A DNA stretch of 64,000 nucleotides from Corynebacterium sp. zg-331 (GCF_014267345.1 NZ_JACMYD010000007.1:49495-113494); one strand, 5' to 3'. Positions 7,264-16,863 are shown, counted from the first letter of the stretch. Notes: generated by a model from the letters alone, not told the origin. Numbers and translations are program-made.

Positions 7264-8234
7264 GGGTGCTCCTCGATGTCCTGACCCCAGTTCACACCGG
7301 CGGCGATGACTTCTAGTTCGCTCCACAGGTGGAGTTCTACGTCGAGGAGATCTTCTTTCTCCGTGATTCCCATGAGGGCGTAGAGATCTTTGACCATGCG
7401 TTCCATGAGGTGTAGACGCACAACACTGTCGCGTACGCGCCGTCGCACGTCGGTGCTCAGCGTGATGCCGAGCGCGGTGGGGTCGGCACCGCCCTCGCGC
7501 AGGAGGTCGGCCACGGCGTCGAAGGCGGCGGGGATGGTCACCTCGGCCTTGTACAGATCCGCGATGTCGTACACGAAGGAGCGGTCGGTGCCGGTGTGCA
7601 CTACGCCCAGGCCGGGGATGAAGCCGAGGCCTACGATCACGGCGTGGGCGATACCGTACAGCGCGGCGTTGGCGGCGGTCAACGCCCGGTTGATGGGGTC
7701 ACCAGAGTCAAAATCCGCAGGGTCGTAGTTGCGCCCCGTCCACGGCACGCCGGTACGCACGGCCTGGGCACCGTAGATCTTTTTCATGCGCGCGCCCTCG
7801 CGGCCACGCAGTTGCGCCATGCTCATGGTGCTCACGTCCTCGCCGGGGAATCTCATGGCGTACATGGCGCGGGCGCAGTTCAGGCGGGCGCGTTGGTTGC
7901 TCACGATGCGCGCCTGCACCTGCGCCATGCGGGCGGTCTTGGCCGGGGAACGGCCGTGCGCGTAGTAGCGCACACCGTGCTCGCCCACCCACACGACGGA
8001 ACAACCGGCATCGCCAAGCAGGGCCATCGCCTTGTGCGTCACCCGGGTACCGGGCCCCAACAACACCACGGCGAGGGAAGTGGCCGGAACGTGCGCCACG
8101 CCGCGTTTGTCGGTGATGGTCAGCGCGTTATCGGCGCGGTGCAGCGTGGCCTGCTCCACGTAGAGGAAGGAAAGTCGATCCTCCATGCGGGCGAGTTCCT
8201 GGCGCTCCAGCGGCACCTCGCTGGGGTTGGTCAT
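7260..8234 (-). CDS. cas1: CRISPR-associated integrase Cas1, type I-E
   Basis: Catalyses integration of new spacers with Cas2. The 324-residue protein has the conserved metal ligands: the glutamate in QLRGREGARM, the histidine in LGVVHTGTDRSF and the aspartates in VYDIADLYK. The N-terminal beta domain with GTRVTHKAMALL is also typical of Cas1e. All active-site positions are present, so adaptation should be possible. The start overlaps the cas6e stop by four bases (ATGA), and the stop overlaps the cas2 start. Confidence 0.96.
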   Translation of the reverse strand: MTNPSEVPLERQELARMEDRLSFLYVEQATLHRADNALTITDKRGVAHVPATSLAVVLLGPGTRVTHKAMALLGDAGCSVVWVGEHGVRYYAHGRSPAKTARMAQVQARIVSNQRARLNCARAMYAMRFPGEDVSTMSMAQLRGREGARMKKIYGAQAVRTGVPWTGRNYDPADFDSGDPINRALTAANAALYGIAHAVIVGLGFIPGLGVVHTGTDRSFVYDIADLYKAEVTIPAAFDAVADLLREGGADPTALGITLSTDVRRRVRDSVVRLHLMERMVKDLYALMGITEKEDLLDVELHLWSELEVIAAGVNWGQDIEEHP

Positions 8235-8860
8235 GGCCGGGCGAGGGTGAGCAGACCGCAGCCGTAGGCCCGGGCGCGCCCGATGCCGTGGGTGAGCGTG
8301 GCGCGCAACTTATCGACGTCCTCGACCTCCAGCACCCCGCTGAAGCGCGCGGTGCGCAGGGTCACGTGGTTGCTCCCCCGGCCGCGCCGGAAGCGCAAGG
8401 TCTCCTGGCCAGTGGTGGCGGCGTCGAGAAGCCTAAAGCCCGCTCCCGGCGCGCGTTGTGCCAACCAATCCAGCTGTCCCTCGCCCACCAGGGGGGTGAT
8501 CAGGCCGCGCTTGCCCGGCACGGGGGAGGACTTCACTGGGTTGGCCACCAGCTCGAAGCGCCACTGCTGGCCGCGCATGAGCTTGCCCAGGAGAAGGGCG
8601 TAATCGGCGCTCTGCGCGGGGCGGGTGTCCCAACCCGCCTGCTCGATGATGTTCGCGGCGTCCGGCTTTTCCGACCCCACGATGTAGAGGACGTGCTCGT
8701 GACCGCGGTGATCCACGCGCCACAGCACGCGGGCGTCCTCCTCCGAGAGGTCGGGTGGGAACGCCGAGCGCACGGCGGCGTGCATGGCCTGCGGGTTGAG
8801 CAGCAGGGTGCGCGCACCCCGGCGCTGCGGGTTGAGCAGCACCTTGGTGAATGTGGTCAT
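8231..8860 (-). CDS. cas6e: Cas6e (Cse3/CasE) pre-crRNA endoribonuclease
   Basis: Cuts pre-crRNA at the foot of the repeat hairpin and stays bound to the 3' handle in Cascade. The 209 residues form the duplicated ferredoxin-like fold of Cse3. An early histidine in NPQAMHAAVRSAF is the expected catalytic position. A glycine-rich C-terminal motif GIGRARAYGCGLLTL contacts RNA in this family. It overlaps cas5e and cas1 by four bases at each end (ATGA), showing tight translational coupling. Confidence 0.94.
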   Translation of the reverse strand: MTTFTKVLLNPQRRGARTLLLNPQAMHAAVRSAFPPDLSEEDARVLWRVDHRGHEHVLYIVGSEKPDAANIIEQAGWDTRPAQSADYALLLGKLMRGQQWRFELVANPVKSSPVPGKRGLITPLVGEGQLDWLAQRAPGAGFRLLDAATTGQETLRFRRGRGSNHVTLRTARFSGVLEVEDVDKLRATLTHGIGRARAYGCGLLTLARP

Positions 8861-9558
8861 GCGAACATCACCGCCTCCATGTATGGGTCCGTGGCGGTGC
8901 CCTGGGGGTTATCCAGGCGCAATTCCTCTTCCACCACGGTGCGCCACCCGTAGCGGCGGTGCTCCTGGGAAAAGGAGATGGGCACGTCCTGGCGCTGCAC
9001 GCCAGGCTCGGTGGGTAGGCCGTCGCGGAAGATCGGCAGGACGATCTGGGAGCCGCGCTGTTTGCGGTGGGCTTCGGTGGCCTGCCAGTCCAGCGCGCGC
9101 AGCGCCTCCACCGCGCCCGTGTCCCTGATACCGATCACCAGATCCGGCGGGGCGGGGCAGGAGCGACGTCCCAGGAACAGCGGGAAGCGTGGCCGACGCA
9201 GCGCCTCCTCCAAGCCCTCCAGCACCTCCCGGCGCGGGCTTTCCACGGCGGCGATAAAGAGAGCGTCGCTGAGGTAATAGCGGGTGACCAGGCTGGCGGC
9301 GGCGTTCGGCTTCTCCTGCCAACGCTGCGCCGTCTGATAGTCGCGCAGCAGGTTGCCGGGCTGATCTACCCGCACCGCGAAGGTCAGCTCCGCGAGGTCG
9401 GCCACCGGATCGGTGCGCCTGCGCCCCTCGGCGGCGGCCAGCAGCCCGATCACCCCGGACTTGCTGGGCACCTGGCCGGTGGCCCGAATCTTGTAGCGGC
9501 TGCGATCGCCCCAGGACTGCATGGGGCCCTTCAGCTTGAGCAACAAAGTGGAGGGCAT
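8857..9558 (-). CDS. cas5e: Cascade subunit Cas5e (CasD)
   Basis: Binds the 5' handle of crRNA and caps the Cas7 backbone. The 233-residue protein begins MPSTLLLKLKGPMQSWG, followed by SRYKIRATGQVPSKSGV and IGLLAAAEGRRR, the highly conserved N-terminal signature of type I-E Cas5. The RRSCPAPPDL segment is also typical. Its ATG overlaps the cas7e stop by one base (TAATG). Confidence 0.95.
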   Translation of the reverse strand: MPSTLLLKLKGPMQSWGDRSRYKIRATGQVPSKSGVIGLLAAAEGRRRTDPVADLAELTFAVRVDQPGNLLRDYQTAQRWQEKPNAAASLVTRYYLSDALFIAAVESPRREVLEGLEEALRRPRFPLFLGRRSCPAPPDLVIGIRDTGAVEALRALDWQATEAHRKQRGSQIVLPIFRDGLPTEPGVQRQDVPISFSQEHRRYGWRTVVEEELRLDNPQGTATDPYMEAVMFA

Positions 9559-10706
9559 TAAGCCCCCTCGGCGTTCAGCGCCGCGCGCAGGGAATCTCCC
9601 AGCTCCGGCAGGGAGACCTTCTGCGCGATGGCCTCGAAGGCCTCCGGCAGCGTTCCCAAACCGGTGACGAAGGCCGCCAGGGGCTTGAAGCCGTAGACCT
9701 CCTCGATCTGCTGGGCCTCCGCCGCCAGGCGCGCCGCGCCCTCCTCCCGGCGGCCTGTGGGGTTAGCCACACCCACCTGCACTGGGTTTTCGAAGGCGTT
9801 GACCAGGGACACCGAGCGGGTGTCCCGCACCGTCACGTACACCAGCTCCGGCAGGGTGTTATGGGCAAAAGTGTTCTGCTTGCCGGTGGGCAGGGCCTCC
9901 ACGAAGCTCGTGAGAAACTGCACGGCACCGATCACGGCGGCCTCCCGGTCCCCCAGGTTCTCCGCCAGGGAGTCCAGGTCGATGGTGGCAAAGCGGTACA
10001 GGGTGGAGGACATCATCTGCACCGTGCCCATCATGCCCGCGCCGGTCTCCTGATCGTCCTCCACCAGGTCGTCCACGGCGGTGAAGAAGTCGAACTCCGG
10101 CTCCGAGGCGTGGATGCCCAGGGCGTGCGCCACCTGCACGGAGGCGTCCACGTTGTAGTGGGCGTCGTCGGCCACCATACGTCCGAACATGGCGATGTCC
10201 ACGCTGTGCTCCTGATTGAACAGCGCCTGGGCCTTCCCCTTACGGATTTTAGTGCCCTCGGCCTCCGCCGCGATGATCGCCTCCGCGATGTTCTCCACCT
10301 GGCGCGGGCTGACAAAGAGTAGGTAGCCGGTCTCGGCCAGGCGCCGGCGCTCCTCGGGATCGGCCTCCTCCGGGTCGGCTTTGGGCTCGGTGAGCTTGAT
10401 CTTCAGGGTCTTGAATACGGCCTCCACGGCGGCCGCGGCGCGTTCCTCCGGCCACTCTTCCTTACCCGCGCGCTCCTGGATGGCCGCCACGATCTTGGCC
10501 ACCACGCGCTTGGTGCGGTACCCGACCTGGGAAGCGTCCCAATGCTCCTCGAAGTCCTTGCGTATGGCCCGCTTCCAAGACTGAGAGGACACCCGCTGCC
10601 GCGGCACCCCGCCGAAGATCGCGGACTTGGGCGCGCCGGTGTCATCGCGGTTGATGAGGCTGGGCGGGAGGGTGTGCAGGGCGTGAATGTCGATAGTGAT
10701 GGGCAT
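9558..10706 (-). CDS. cas7e: Cascade backbone subunit Cas7e (Cse4/CasC)
   Basis: Forms the six-copy filament that holds the crRNA spacer. The 382-residue protein begins ITIDIHALHTLPPSLINRDD and has SQSWKRAIRKDFE, VDIAMFGRM and VDASVQVAHALG, all characteristic of the Cse4 family. Length is normal. A gap of 26 bases separates it from cse2, with AAGAAAGG as ribosome binding site, giving this highly used subunit its own strong start. Confidence 0.96.
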   Translation of the reverse strand: MPITIDIHALHTLPPSLINRDDTGAPKSAIFGGVPRQRVSSQSWKRAIRKDFEEHWDASQVGYRTKRVVAKIVAAIQERAGKEEWPEERAAAAVEAVFKTLKIKLTEPKADPEEADPEERRRLAETGYLLFVSPRQVENIAEAIIAAEAEGTKIRKGKAQALFNQEHSVDIAMFGRMVADDAHYNVDASVQVAHALGIHASEPEFDFFTAVDDLVEDDQETGAGMMGTVQMMSSTLYRFATIDLDSLAENLGDREAAVIGAVQFLTSFVEALPTGKQNTFAHNTLPELVYVTVRDTRSVSLVNAFENPVQVGVANPTGRREEGAARLAAEAQQIEEVYGFKPLAAFVTGLGTLPEAFEAIAQKVSLPELGDSLRAALNAEGA

Positions 10707-10732
10707 GGTTCCGGGTGCCTTTCTTGTCTTGT

Positions 10733-11332
10733 CTAGGAGTTGTGATCGGTGGTTTCCGGCGGGATACGGGCGAAGTCTCTACCCCAGCGCATCAGCACGC
10801 GCTGACGAACACGGGGGTTATCCAGGGCGCGCAGATCGGCGGCGAGTTGGCCGTAGTCAAAACCCAAGCCCTTCCCGCGCAACAGGGCGACGAGGCTGCG
10901 CAGGAGTTGCAACCGGGAATGGGTGGATCCGGCAAGCACCATCGCATCGAAGCGCGGCTTAAAGGAATCAGAATCCGTGTGCCGGTACAGCGTCCCGCAG
11001 GCCGTCGCGAAGGACCGCCCCGGCACGTGCATGGGTTCCCGCGCGCTCTGCATGTGCCAGGCAAACAGCGTGAGCGCGTGATACGCGGCGGTTTCCCCCG
11101 GTGTGGCGGCATCGCTTCTTCCCAGTAACCCCCGATCCAGCGGCGGGTCAAGGGTCAAAAGCACCCTGGACAGCCCCAGGGGATCGCTCTCGATGGGTCG
11201 GCCCACCCCGCGCCGCAGCTGCGCCAGCACGCCGCGGGCGCGGGCCTGGGCCCGCTCGCCGCGCCGACCCAGTACCTCGTCCTGGAGCCGCCTCACGGTG
11301 GCGCCCACGGCTTCCTGCATGTTGTTGTCCAT
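10733..11332 (-). CDS. cse2: Cascade small subunit Cse2 (CasB)
   Basis: Two copies form the belly of Cascade and stabilise the R-loop. The 199-residue, arginine-rich helical protein carries the family pattern: YHALTLFAWHMQS in the middle and LRSLVALLRGKGLGFDYGQLAADLRAL toward the end. The start codon directly follows the cse1 stop, so the two are co-translated. Confidence 0.93.
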   Translation of the reverse strand: MDNNMQEAVGATVRRLQDEVLGRRGERAQARARGVLAQLRRGVGRPIESDPLGLSRVLLTLDPPLDRGLLGRSDAATPGETAAYHALTLFAWHMQSAREPMHVPGRSFATACGTLYRHTDSDSFKPRFDAMVLAGSTHSRLQLLRSLVALLRGKGLGFDYGQLAADLRALDNPRVRQRVLMRWGRDFARIPPETTDHNS

Positions 11333-12997
11333 TTATTCCTCTCCCTCTGTCGCCTTGGGCCGCGCAGTGGCAGGCAGGGCATCGTCGAGTTTTTTGTGCA
11401 GCCGACGCACCACCGTGGCCGCGGATTCGATGCGCGAAATACCGTTGTCCGTCTTTTCCCTGCCCACCAGCGCCTGCGGGCTCAGCCCCTGCAACAACAC
11501 CTCGGCCTCCGTGAGCACACGGCCCCGCACGTAGCGCTGCCACCTCTCGGCGTGCTCGTGCAGTTTCCCCTCCTCCAGGCCCGCCAGCCAGCGGCTAAAG
11601 GGCTGCTCCAGGCGGGCGAGCAGCGTGTCCGTGGGGGCGGAGTGGAACTGATACTCCCCGCCCGCGGCCGTGGCCAGCTGCCCGGCGAAGGAACCAAGCG
11701 CGATGGCGGCGTCCATCGTGGCCTGGGCGTTATCCAGCAGCAGGCGACGCTGGCGGCGGGACTCCTCGCCCAGCAGGCGCACCGGGATCTCGATGGAGCC
11801 GGCCACCACCTCCGCGATGGAGGAGGCCTGGGGCCCGTAGGCCACGGACACGATCTGGATATTTGCCCACTCGGGGATCACTCCCTTGGCGCGCAGCTCA
11901 GCCAGCTGGGTCAGGGTCTGCGGGCGCTTGGGCGCCCTCTTTTTTTCCGTGAACCCGGGATCGCCCTCCAGCACGAGGAGGGGTTCCAGGGACTTCCACA
12001 TCGTGCGGTCGGTGTCGAAGGGGCGCGGGTAATACACGTCGTGCCCTTTCTTCGACTTATTGGCGCTGTAGCGATACGGGGTCATGGGGTCGTCCATAAT
12101 GTTGGCCCCGGCCTCCGGGATGCGATCGCCGTTGCTCACCAGCACCTCGGTGACCCGCTCGCCATCGTGAAAGAGCCGCACCCGGCGCGATTGCCAGGTG
12201 GCCAGATCGGCGGGCCCGGTGGGATAGACTGCCTCCGCACTGGGTCGGCGCTGCGCGGGGGTATCCGGGTCGCGTTCCCACACGGTCCGATCCGCTCCCG
12301 CCTCGTCCAGCAGGCAGTCCGGGGTGGTATTAAGCGCCAGGGTCTCGCGCAGGGTGGCGCCCACGATCACGGTGCCCCCGGTGCTCCCCGTCCACCCGGT
12401 GCCGATGGGATAGCCCCTGCCGCCCTTGACGCGCGGGTCGCCCACCGCACCGGATTTGATGCCGGAGTAGTCGTAGGCCTGGGCGTGGATCAACCAGCGG
12501 GCGGCCTCGGCAAAGGCCAAGGTGCCGCGCGCCGCACCCGCGCGCATGGTGAAGTATTCGTCTTCCGCCTCGGGCACGATGCGCCGGGCCTCCAGCCGAG
12601 TGTCTTTCTCCGTGTGCAGGTCCGCCACCTGCATGAACGGGCTCTGCGGGTGCAGCAGGTCAAAGCGCTCGCGGTATTCCTCCAGGTAGTCGAGCACGGT
12701 GCTATCCGCCTCGCCCACGCGGGCCACCTCCCGCTGCTCCTCGAACCAATCTGCGTGCTCGTAGTCCTCGCCCTGGTCGCGGTGGATGGCCTCGCTGTGG
12801 GCCCGCCAGTAGATCGCCAGCAGCAGCCGGAGTACGGCGTAGTCCTGCGCCGGGGAGTCCCCGCGCAGCCCCACCACGGGAGCCTCGCCGGCCTCGACGA
12901 CGCTAAAAATCCGACGCAGGCTCACCAGCTCCTGCGTGCCGCCGCCGCGCACGCAAGCGATCCAGGGATCGTCGATCAACGAAAAGCTCTCCGCCAT
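11333..12997 (-). CDS. cse1: Cascade large subunit Cse1 (CasA)
   Basis: Recognises the PAM and recruits Cas3. The 554-residue protein starts with SFSLIDDPWIACVRGGG, the typical Cse1 N-terminus, then DSPAQDYAVLRLLLAIYW and a FDLLHPQSPFMQV segment. A C-terminal helical bundle follows. Length is within the family range. Its start overlaps the cas3 stop by one base. Confidence 0.95.
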   Translation of the reverse strand: MAESFSLIDDPWIACVRGGGTQELVSLRRIFSVVEAGEAPVVGLRGDSPAQDYAVLRLLLAIYWRAHSEAIHRDQGEDYEHADWFEEQREVARVGEADSTVLDYLEEYRERFDLLHPQSPFMQVADLHTEKDTRLEARRIVPEAEDEYFTMRAGAARGTLAFAEAARWLIHAQAYDYSGIKSGAVGDPRVKGGRGYPIGTGWTGSTGGTVIVGATLRETLALNTTPDCLLDEAGADRTVWERDPDTPAQRRPSAEAVYPTGPADLATWQSRRVRLFHDGERVTEVLVSNGDRIPEAGANIMDDPMTPYRYSANKSKKGHDVYYPRPFDTDRTMWKSLEPLLVLEGDPGFTEKKRAPKRPQTLTQLAELRAKGVIPEWANIQIVSVAYGPQASSIAEVVAGSIEIPVRLLGEESRRQRRLLLDNAQATMDAAIALGSFAGQLATAAGGEYQFHSAPTDTLLARLEQPFSRWLAGLEEGKLHEHAERWQRYVRGRVLTEAEVLLQGLSPQALVGREKTDNGISRIESAATVVRRLHKKLDDALPATARPKATEGEE

Positions 12998-15732
12998 TAC
13001 CCTTCCTCTCTTCCCTGCTCTAGGCCCAACTCCAGGGAGTAGCGCAGCCTAATTCCATTGATGGTCGCCTCGCAATTCTCATCGAGCAGCAAGGCCACCT
13101 GCCCCTTAAGCAGGTAACTTTGCGCCCACCCCACGGGGGTTTCCTCTTCCAGCTGGGTAATGACAGCCTCAAAGTCACTATATCGTGCGGTAAGTCTCCC
13201 CGGAAGCCTCACCGTGCTGGATGCCAAATGCAGTGCCAGGGGGTATTCGGGGGTGGCGCCCTCGGCGATCGGTGCTCCCCCGTATCCCAGGGGCCGATAG
13301 CCATACTCGCCGCCCACGATCGGGATCACCTCCACGCTCGGGTCCGCGTCGCGCACCTGCGCCGCCCCGGCCTCCTCCCCCGTGCGCGCCGCGTTGCCCT
13401 CCGAATAACGCGCGAAGAGCGAGGCGAAGCTGCCCCTCGCCCGCACCAGCCTCGGCAACTGATACGTCGCGGCCCGCCGCTCGGAGCGCTCCCGCGCCGC
13501 CGCGCTCTTCTCCCGGGCCTGCTCCCACGCCTCCCGCCAGGGCCCGGGTACCTCCCTGTCCTCCGCGTAGGCGGCGTGGACGAGCGGGGCGATGTCGTCC
13601 GGGCGGTGCAGCCCCTCGGTCAGCACCCGCTCCTCGAGCACCGCCATCGTGGCCAGCAGCACGGCGGGATCGTAGATCGCGGCGGTACCCCGCTCGAACA
13701 CCGGTACCGGCTCGCGTTTCTCCACCCCGCGAATAAACACCTGCGGTTGCCGCAGGTGCGCGGGGCGGTCCTCCGGCGGGCGGCGGTGTCGGTGCAGGCG
13801 GCCCACGCGCTGAATCAACAGATCCATCGGCGCGATGTCGGTGACCAGCAGATCCACGTCAATGTCCAGGCTCTGCTCCACCACCTGCGTGGCCACCACG
13901 CAACGCCGCTCGGGCCGCCCGGCCCCCCGATGCGCCCGCGGCCCCAGCGCGGCGCGCAGGGCATCCTCCTTGGCCGCGCGATCCGAGGCCATGAAGGCCG
14001 CATGGTGCAGCTCCACCTCCCCCGGGAAGCGCCCATCAAGCAGCCGGTACGTCTCCTGCACGCGCCGGATCGTGTTGCACACCACCAGCACGCATCCGCC
14101 CCCTTCCACCAACGCCGCCAGGGCCTCCGGGGAATCGTCGAGCAGCCCCACGCTCGCGTGCAGCTCGGTGGGCCGCGCGGGCACCGGCACCTCCCGCGTG
14201 CCGCGCTCATCGACGACCGTGAGCAGCGGATAGGCCGTACCCTCCGCGCCACCGCCCCCGTAGGCCTGCGCCAGCGTGCGCTTCTGCCCCACCGGCAGGG
14301 TGGCGCTCATCAGGATCACCGAGGCCCCGTAGTGCCGCAGCCACTCCAAGGCCCTGCGCAGGTAGGAACCCATGTAGGCATCGTAGGCATGCACCTCATC
14401 CACCACGATCACCTTGCCCGCCAACCCCAGGTGGCGCAGCATGGAGTGCTTGGCCTGCAGGGCCAGCATGAGCACCTGATCCACCGTGCAGACCACGAAG
14501 TTCGAGAGCATCCCCCGCTTCACCCCGCGCAGCCACTGGGTGGCCACCACCGCACCGTGCTCCTCTCCGCGATCCTCCTGGATATGACGGTACGACGCAG
14601 ACAACCCGCTCTTGGAATGCCCCAGGTACATGGAGGCCACCTCCCCCGCCGCCGCCCCTTCGGCCCACTCCAACACGCGCTCGAAGAGGCCGTTGGCGGT
14701 GGCCATCGTGGGCGCGGCGAATACCACGCCCTGCGCGCCGGTACGCCCCGCAATGATCTGGGCGGCGGCCAGCGCCGTCTCCGTCTTTCCCTCCCCCGTG
14801 GGGGCCTCGACGATCAGCAGGCTCGGCCCCTCCACCTCCCCCAGTGCCTCCACCACCGCCCGCTGAATGGGGCGCGCCCCGAACTCCTCCGGCCAGCCGA
14901 AGATCTTGCGGTAATAGGCGTCGATGAGATCCTCGGTGGCAAGGTCGCCCGGGGACTCCGGGCGCCACGGCGGGGTCAAGGCTATCTCCGCCATGCCCCG
15001 ACGGGTGCGCTCCTCCTGGGTGGTGTCCGTCACCATCGGGAAAGCCTCGGCGTTAGAAGCGATCCAATCCGCCATGATCACCAGGCCGGTGAGGAGCTGC
15101 TGGGCGGGGGCCTGGATCCTCGCGACCCGCCGCAACAACTCCGTGGTCATGCCCGTGGCCTGGTTGATCATGGCGATCAGTTCCGCGTGGGCGCGGTGCC
15201 AGTGCTCGGCGTGCTCATCAAGGAGATCCTCGGCCCGGCTGAGCATCACCGGATCGGTAGCCTTGCCGTGGTGTGCGCCCGCCACCTGGGCGAGGGATAG
15301 CGCCACCCTGGGGTTGAGGCCCTGCCGCCGGAGCCAGCGGTTGAGGATCACCTCGGAGGCCAGCTCGTGGCGCAGCCTCTCCCGCGTGAGCCGCCGAGTC
15401 ACCGGGAACGCCTCTCGCACGCCCGCCACGATGTGCGCGTACTCCGGGCGCGACTCGATCTGACACTGGAACTGGGTGGTGGCCTTGCCGCAATCGTGCA
15501 GACCGGCGAGCCAGGATACCAGGATCCGCGCGTCGCCCTCCCCCAGGCCGGTGGCGGAGGTGAGGTACCCCTTAACCGAATCCGCCAGCCATGTCTCCCA
15601 GAGACACTCAGCCACGCAGGCGGCATCCACCATGTGCTGCGGAAGGGAAAGCCAGCCGGTTTCGTCCCCCGATTTGGCCCAGAGCGCCGCGACCTGGGGA
15701 TTCGATGTGGGGAACACGTATCCTTCCTCCAT
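12997..15732 (-). CDS. cas3: CRISPR-associated nuclease-helicase Cas3, type I-E
   Basis: Unwinds and shreds DNA marked by Cascade. The 911-residue protein has an N-terminal HD nuclease (WLAGLHDCGKATTQFQ, later AGAHHGK). A superfamily 2 helicase follows, with Walker A EAPTGEGKTETAL, the DEVHAYD box, MSATLP and the C-terminal VVEQSLDIDVDLLVTDIAP and QRVGRLHRHRR motifs. All catalytic residues look intact. It is the first gene of the operon. There is no ribosome binding site before the ATG, and the promoter box is only ten bases upstream, so a leaderless transcript is likely. Confidence 0.96.
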   Translation of the reverse strand: MEEGYVFPTSNPQVAALWAKSGDETGWLSLPQHMVDAACVAECLWETWLADSVKGYLTSATGLGEGDARILVSWLAGLHDCGKATTQFQCQIESRPEYAHIVAGVREAFPVTRRLTRERLRHELASEVILNRWLRRQGLNPRVALSLAQVAGAHHGKATDPVMLSRAEDLLDEHAEHWHRAHAELIAMINQATGMTTELLRRVARIQAPAQQLLTGLVIMADWIASNAEAFPMVTDTTQEERTRRGMAEIALTPPWRPESPGDLATEDLIDAYYRKIFGWPEEFGARPIQRAVVEALGEVEGPSLLIVEAPTGEGKTETALAAAQIIAGRTGAQGVVFAAPTMATANGLFERVLEWAEGAAAGEVASMYLGHSKSGLSASYRHIQEDRGEEHGAVVATQWLRGVKRGMLSNFVVCTVDQVLMLALQAKHSMLRHLGLAGKVIVVDEVHAYDAYMGSYLRRALEWLRHYGASVILMSATLPVGQKRTLAQAYGGGGAEGTAYPLLTVVDERGTREVPVPARPTELHASVGLLDDSPEALAALVEGGGCVLVVCNTIRRVQETYRLLDGRFPGEVELHHAAFMASDRAAKEDALRAALGPRAHRGAGRPERRCVVATQVVEQSLDIDVDLLVTDIAPMDLLIQRVGRLHRHRRPPEDRPAHLRQPQVFIRGVEKREPVPVFERGTAAIYDPAVLLATMAVLEERVLTEGLHRPDDIAPLVHAAYAEDREVPGPWREAWEQAREKSAAARERSERRAATYQLPRLVRARGSFASLFARYSEGNAARTGEEAGAAQVRDADPSVEVIPIVGGEYGYRPLGYGGAPIAEGATPEYPLALHLASSTVRLPGRLTARYSDFEAVITQLEEETPVGWAQSYLLKGQVALLLDENCEATINGIRLRYSLELGLEQGREEG

Positions 15733-15742
15733 ACCACGAGAG

Positions 15743-15748
15743 AGTATA
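15743..15748 (-). promoter_or_regulatory. Probable -10 box of the cas operon
   Basis: TATACT on the minus strand ends ten bases before the cas3 ATG, inside a short AT-rich island (about 15749-15800) that is unlike anything else in this part of the window. No Shine-Dalgarno sequence lies between the box and the start codon. Confidence 0.5.
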
Positions 15749-15811
15749 CCTTAAAAAAAAATTAAATATAGAGCTCAAGTGTTGATAATATTATATTCAC
15801 GCCCGGGTCCC

Positions 15812-15899
15812 GACATCATTGCGCTCGTCGGGGTGAGCCTACTTGTGCTCTGTGCGAACCGCCATGGAGCACCCCTCCCCGCACCCGCGGGGTCTATCG
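15812..15899 (+). CRISPR. Degenerate two-repeat CRISPR relic upstream of cas3
   Basis: Bases 15812-15839 match the cas2-side repeat at 19 of 28 positions, including the whole GTGAGCC end. Bases 15872-15899 match at 16 of 28, with the exact stem CCCCGC-N4-GCGGGG in the right place. Exactly 32 bases, a normal type I-E spacer length, lie between them. The adjacent AT-rich stretch toward cas3 would be the leader. Both copies are decayed, so the array is probably dead. Chance similarity cannot be excluded. Confidence 0.4.
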
Positions 15900-15918
15900 G
15901 CTCCCCGGGCCTCCCTTT

Positions 15919-16863
15919 TCACTTCCACACCCACGCCTCCCTCGGCACCGCCCCCGGCTCAAACTCCTCCAGCAGCCCCGCCAGGGAGTCGCAGTCCTCC
16001 ACCCCGACGGAGGCCGCGAGGCGCGCGACTACCTGGGCCACGGGGGCGTCGGCACGCATCTGGCGCAGGGTGACGGCGCCGTCGCGCTTGGCTAGCCGCC
16101 TGCCCTCGGGACCGAGCACGAGCGGCACGTGCACGTAGCCGGGGGCGGGCAGCCCCAGCGCGTGCGCGAGGTAGGCCTGTCGGGGCGCGGAGGAAGCGAG
16201 GTCGTCGCCGCGCACCACCTGGTCGATGCCTGCGGCGGCGTCGTCCACCACCACCGCGAGGTTGTAGGCCCAGTCGGGCTGCTGCCCGCCGCGGCGCAGG
16301 ATGAAGTCGTCCACCTCCCCCTCGTAGTCACCCAGGAAGCCGTCGCGCACCCGCCACCGCCGCGCCTCCGCGCGCAGCCGCAGCGCGGGGACCCTGCCCT
16401 GCGCCATGAGCTCCCTGCGGCGGCGCTCGCGCTCGTCGTCGGGCAGGTCGCGGCAGGTGCCGGGGTAGCGCCCGGGGATCGCGTGCGGGGCGCGGGCGGC
16501 CTCCTGGATGTCTTTGCGCGAGCAGTAACACTCGAACACGTGCCCGCGTTCCGTGAGCGCGCGCAGCGCCGCCTCGTAGGCGCTGGTGTTATCGGACTGG
16601 TAGGTGGGCTCCCCGTCAAAATCCAGGCCCAGCGCCTCAAGGTCCTCGATCTGGCGCCGCGCGCTGTCCACCGAGGAACGCTGCGTATCAATGTCCTCCA
16701 CCCTCAGGTAGAACCGCCGCCCCGTGCGCCGGGCAAAGAGCCACGCCAGCACGGCGGTGCGCAGGTTGCCAAAGTGCAGGTCCCCGCTTGGCGACGGCGC
16801 GTACCGCCCCGCACCCCGCGCATTGTGCTCCAGGGGGCTCGGCTGTGGTTTCTCTGGTCCCAT
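15919..16863 (-). CDS. gluQ: Glutamyl-Q tRNA(Asp) synthetase
   Basis: Attaches glutamate to queuosine at position 34 of tRNA-Asp. It is a glutamyl-tRNA synthetase catalytic domain without an anticodon-binding domain: 314 residues from the ATG at 16863, with [15 protein letters not shown] at 22-36 (HIGH-like). Zinc-site cysteines are in [10 protein letters not shown] and GTCRDL, and a KMSKS-like RRLAKRDGA occurs later. The longer frame from 16941 would run into a repeat unit and add unlike residues. It lies near queT and tgt, so a queuosine role is well supported by context. Confidence 0.92.
   Translation of the reverse strand: MGPEKPQPSPLEHNARGAGRYAPSPSGDLHFGNLRTAVLAWLFARRTGRRFYLRVEDIDTQRSSVDSARRQIEDLEALGLDFDGEPTYQSDNTSAYEAALRALTERGHVFECYCSRKDIQEAARAPHAIPGRYPGTCRDLPDDERERRRRELMAQGRVPALRLRAEARRWRVRDGFLGDYEGEVDDFILRRGGQQPDWAYNLAVVVDDAAAGIDQVVRGDDLASSAPRQAYLAHALGLPAPGYVHVPLVLGPEGRRLAKRDGAVTLRQMRADAPVAQVVARLAASVGVEDCDSLAGLLEEFEPGAVPREAWVWK

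Noticed and set aside
7260..8234. Suspected loss of the Cas1 catalytic glutamate
   Set aside because: At first the ALYGIAH segment seemed to be the active site, but the true glutamate is in QLRGREGARM and is present.
13120..15300. Long plus-strand open frame opposite cas3
   Set aside because: It has a His-, Arg- and Gly-rich, low-complexity composition typical of antisense shadows in GC-rich DNA. cas3 on the other strand has full motifs.
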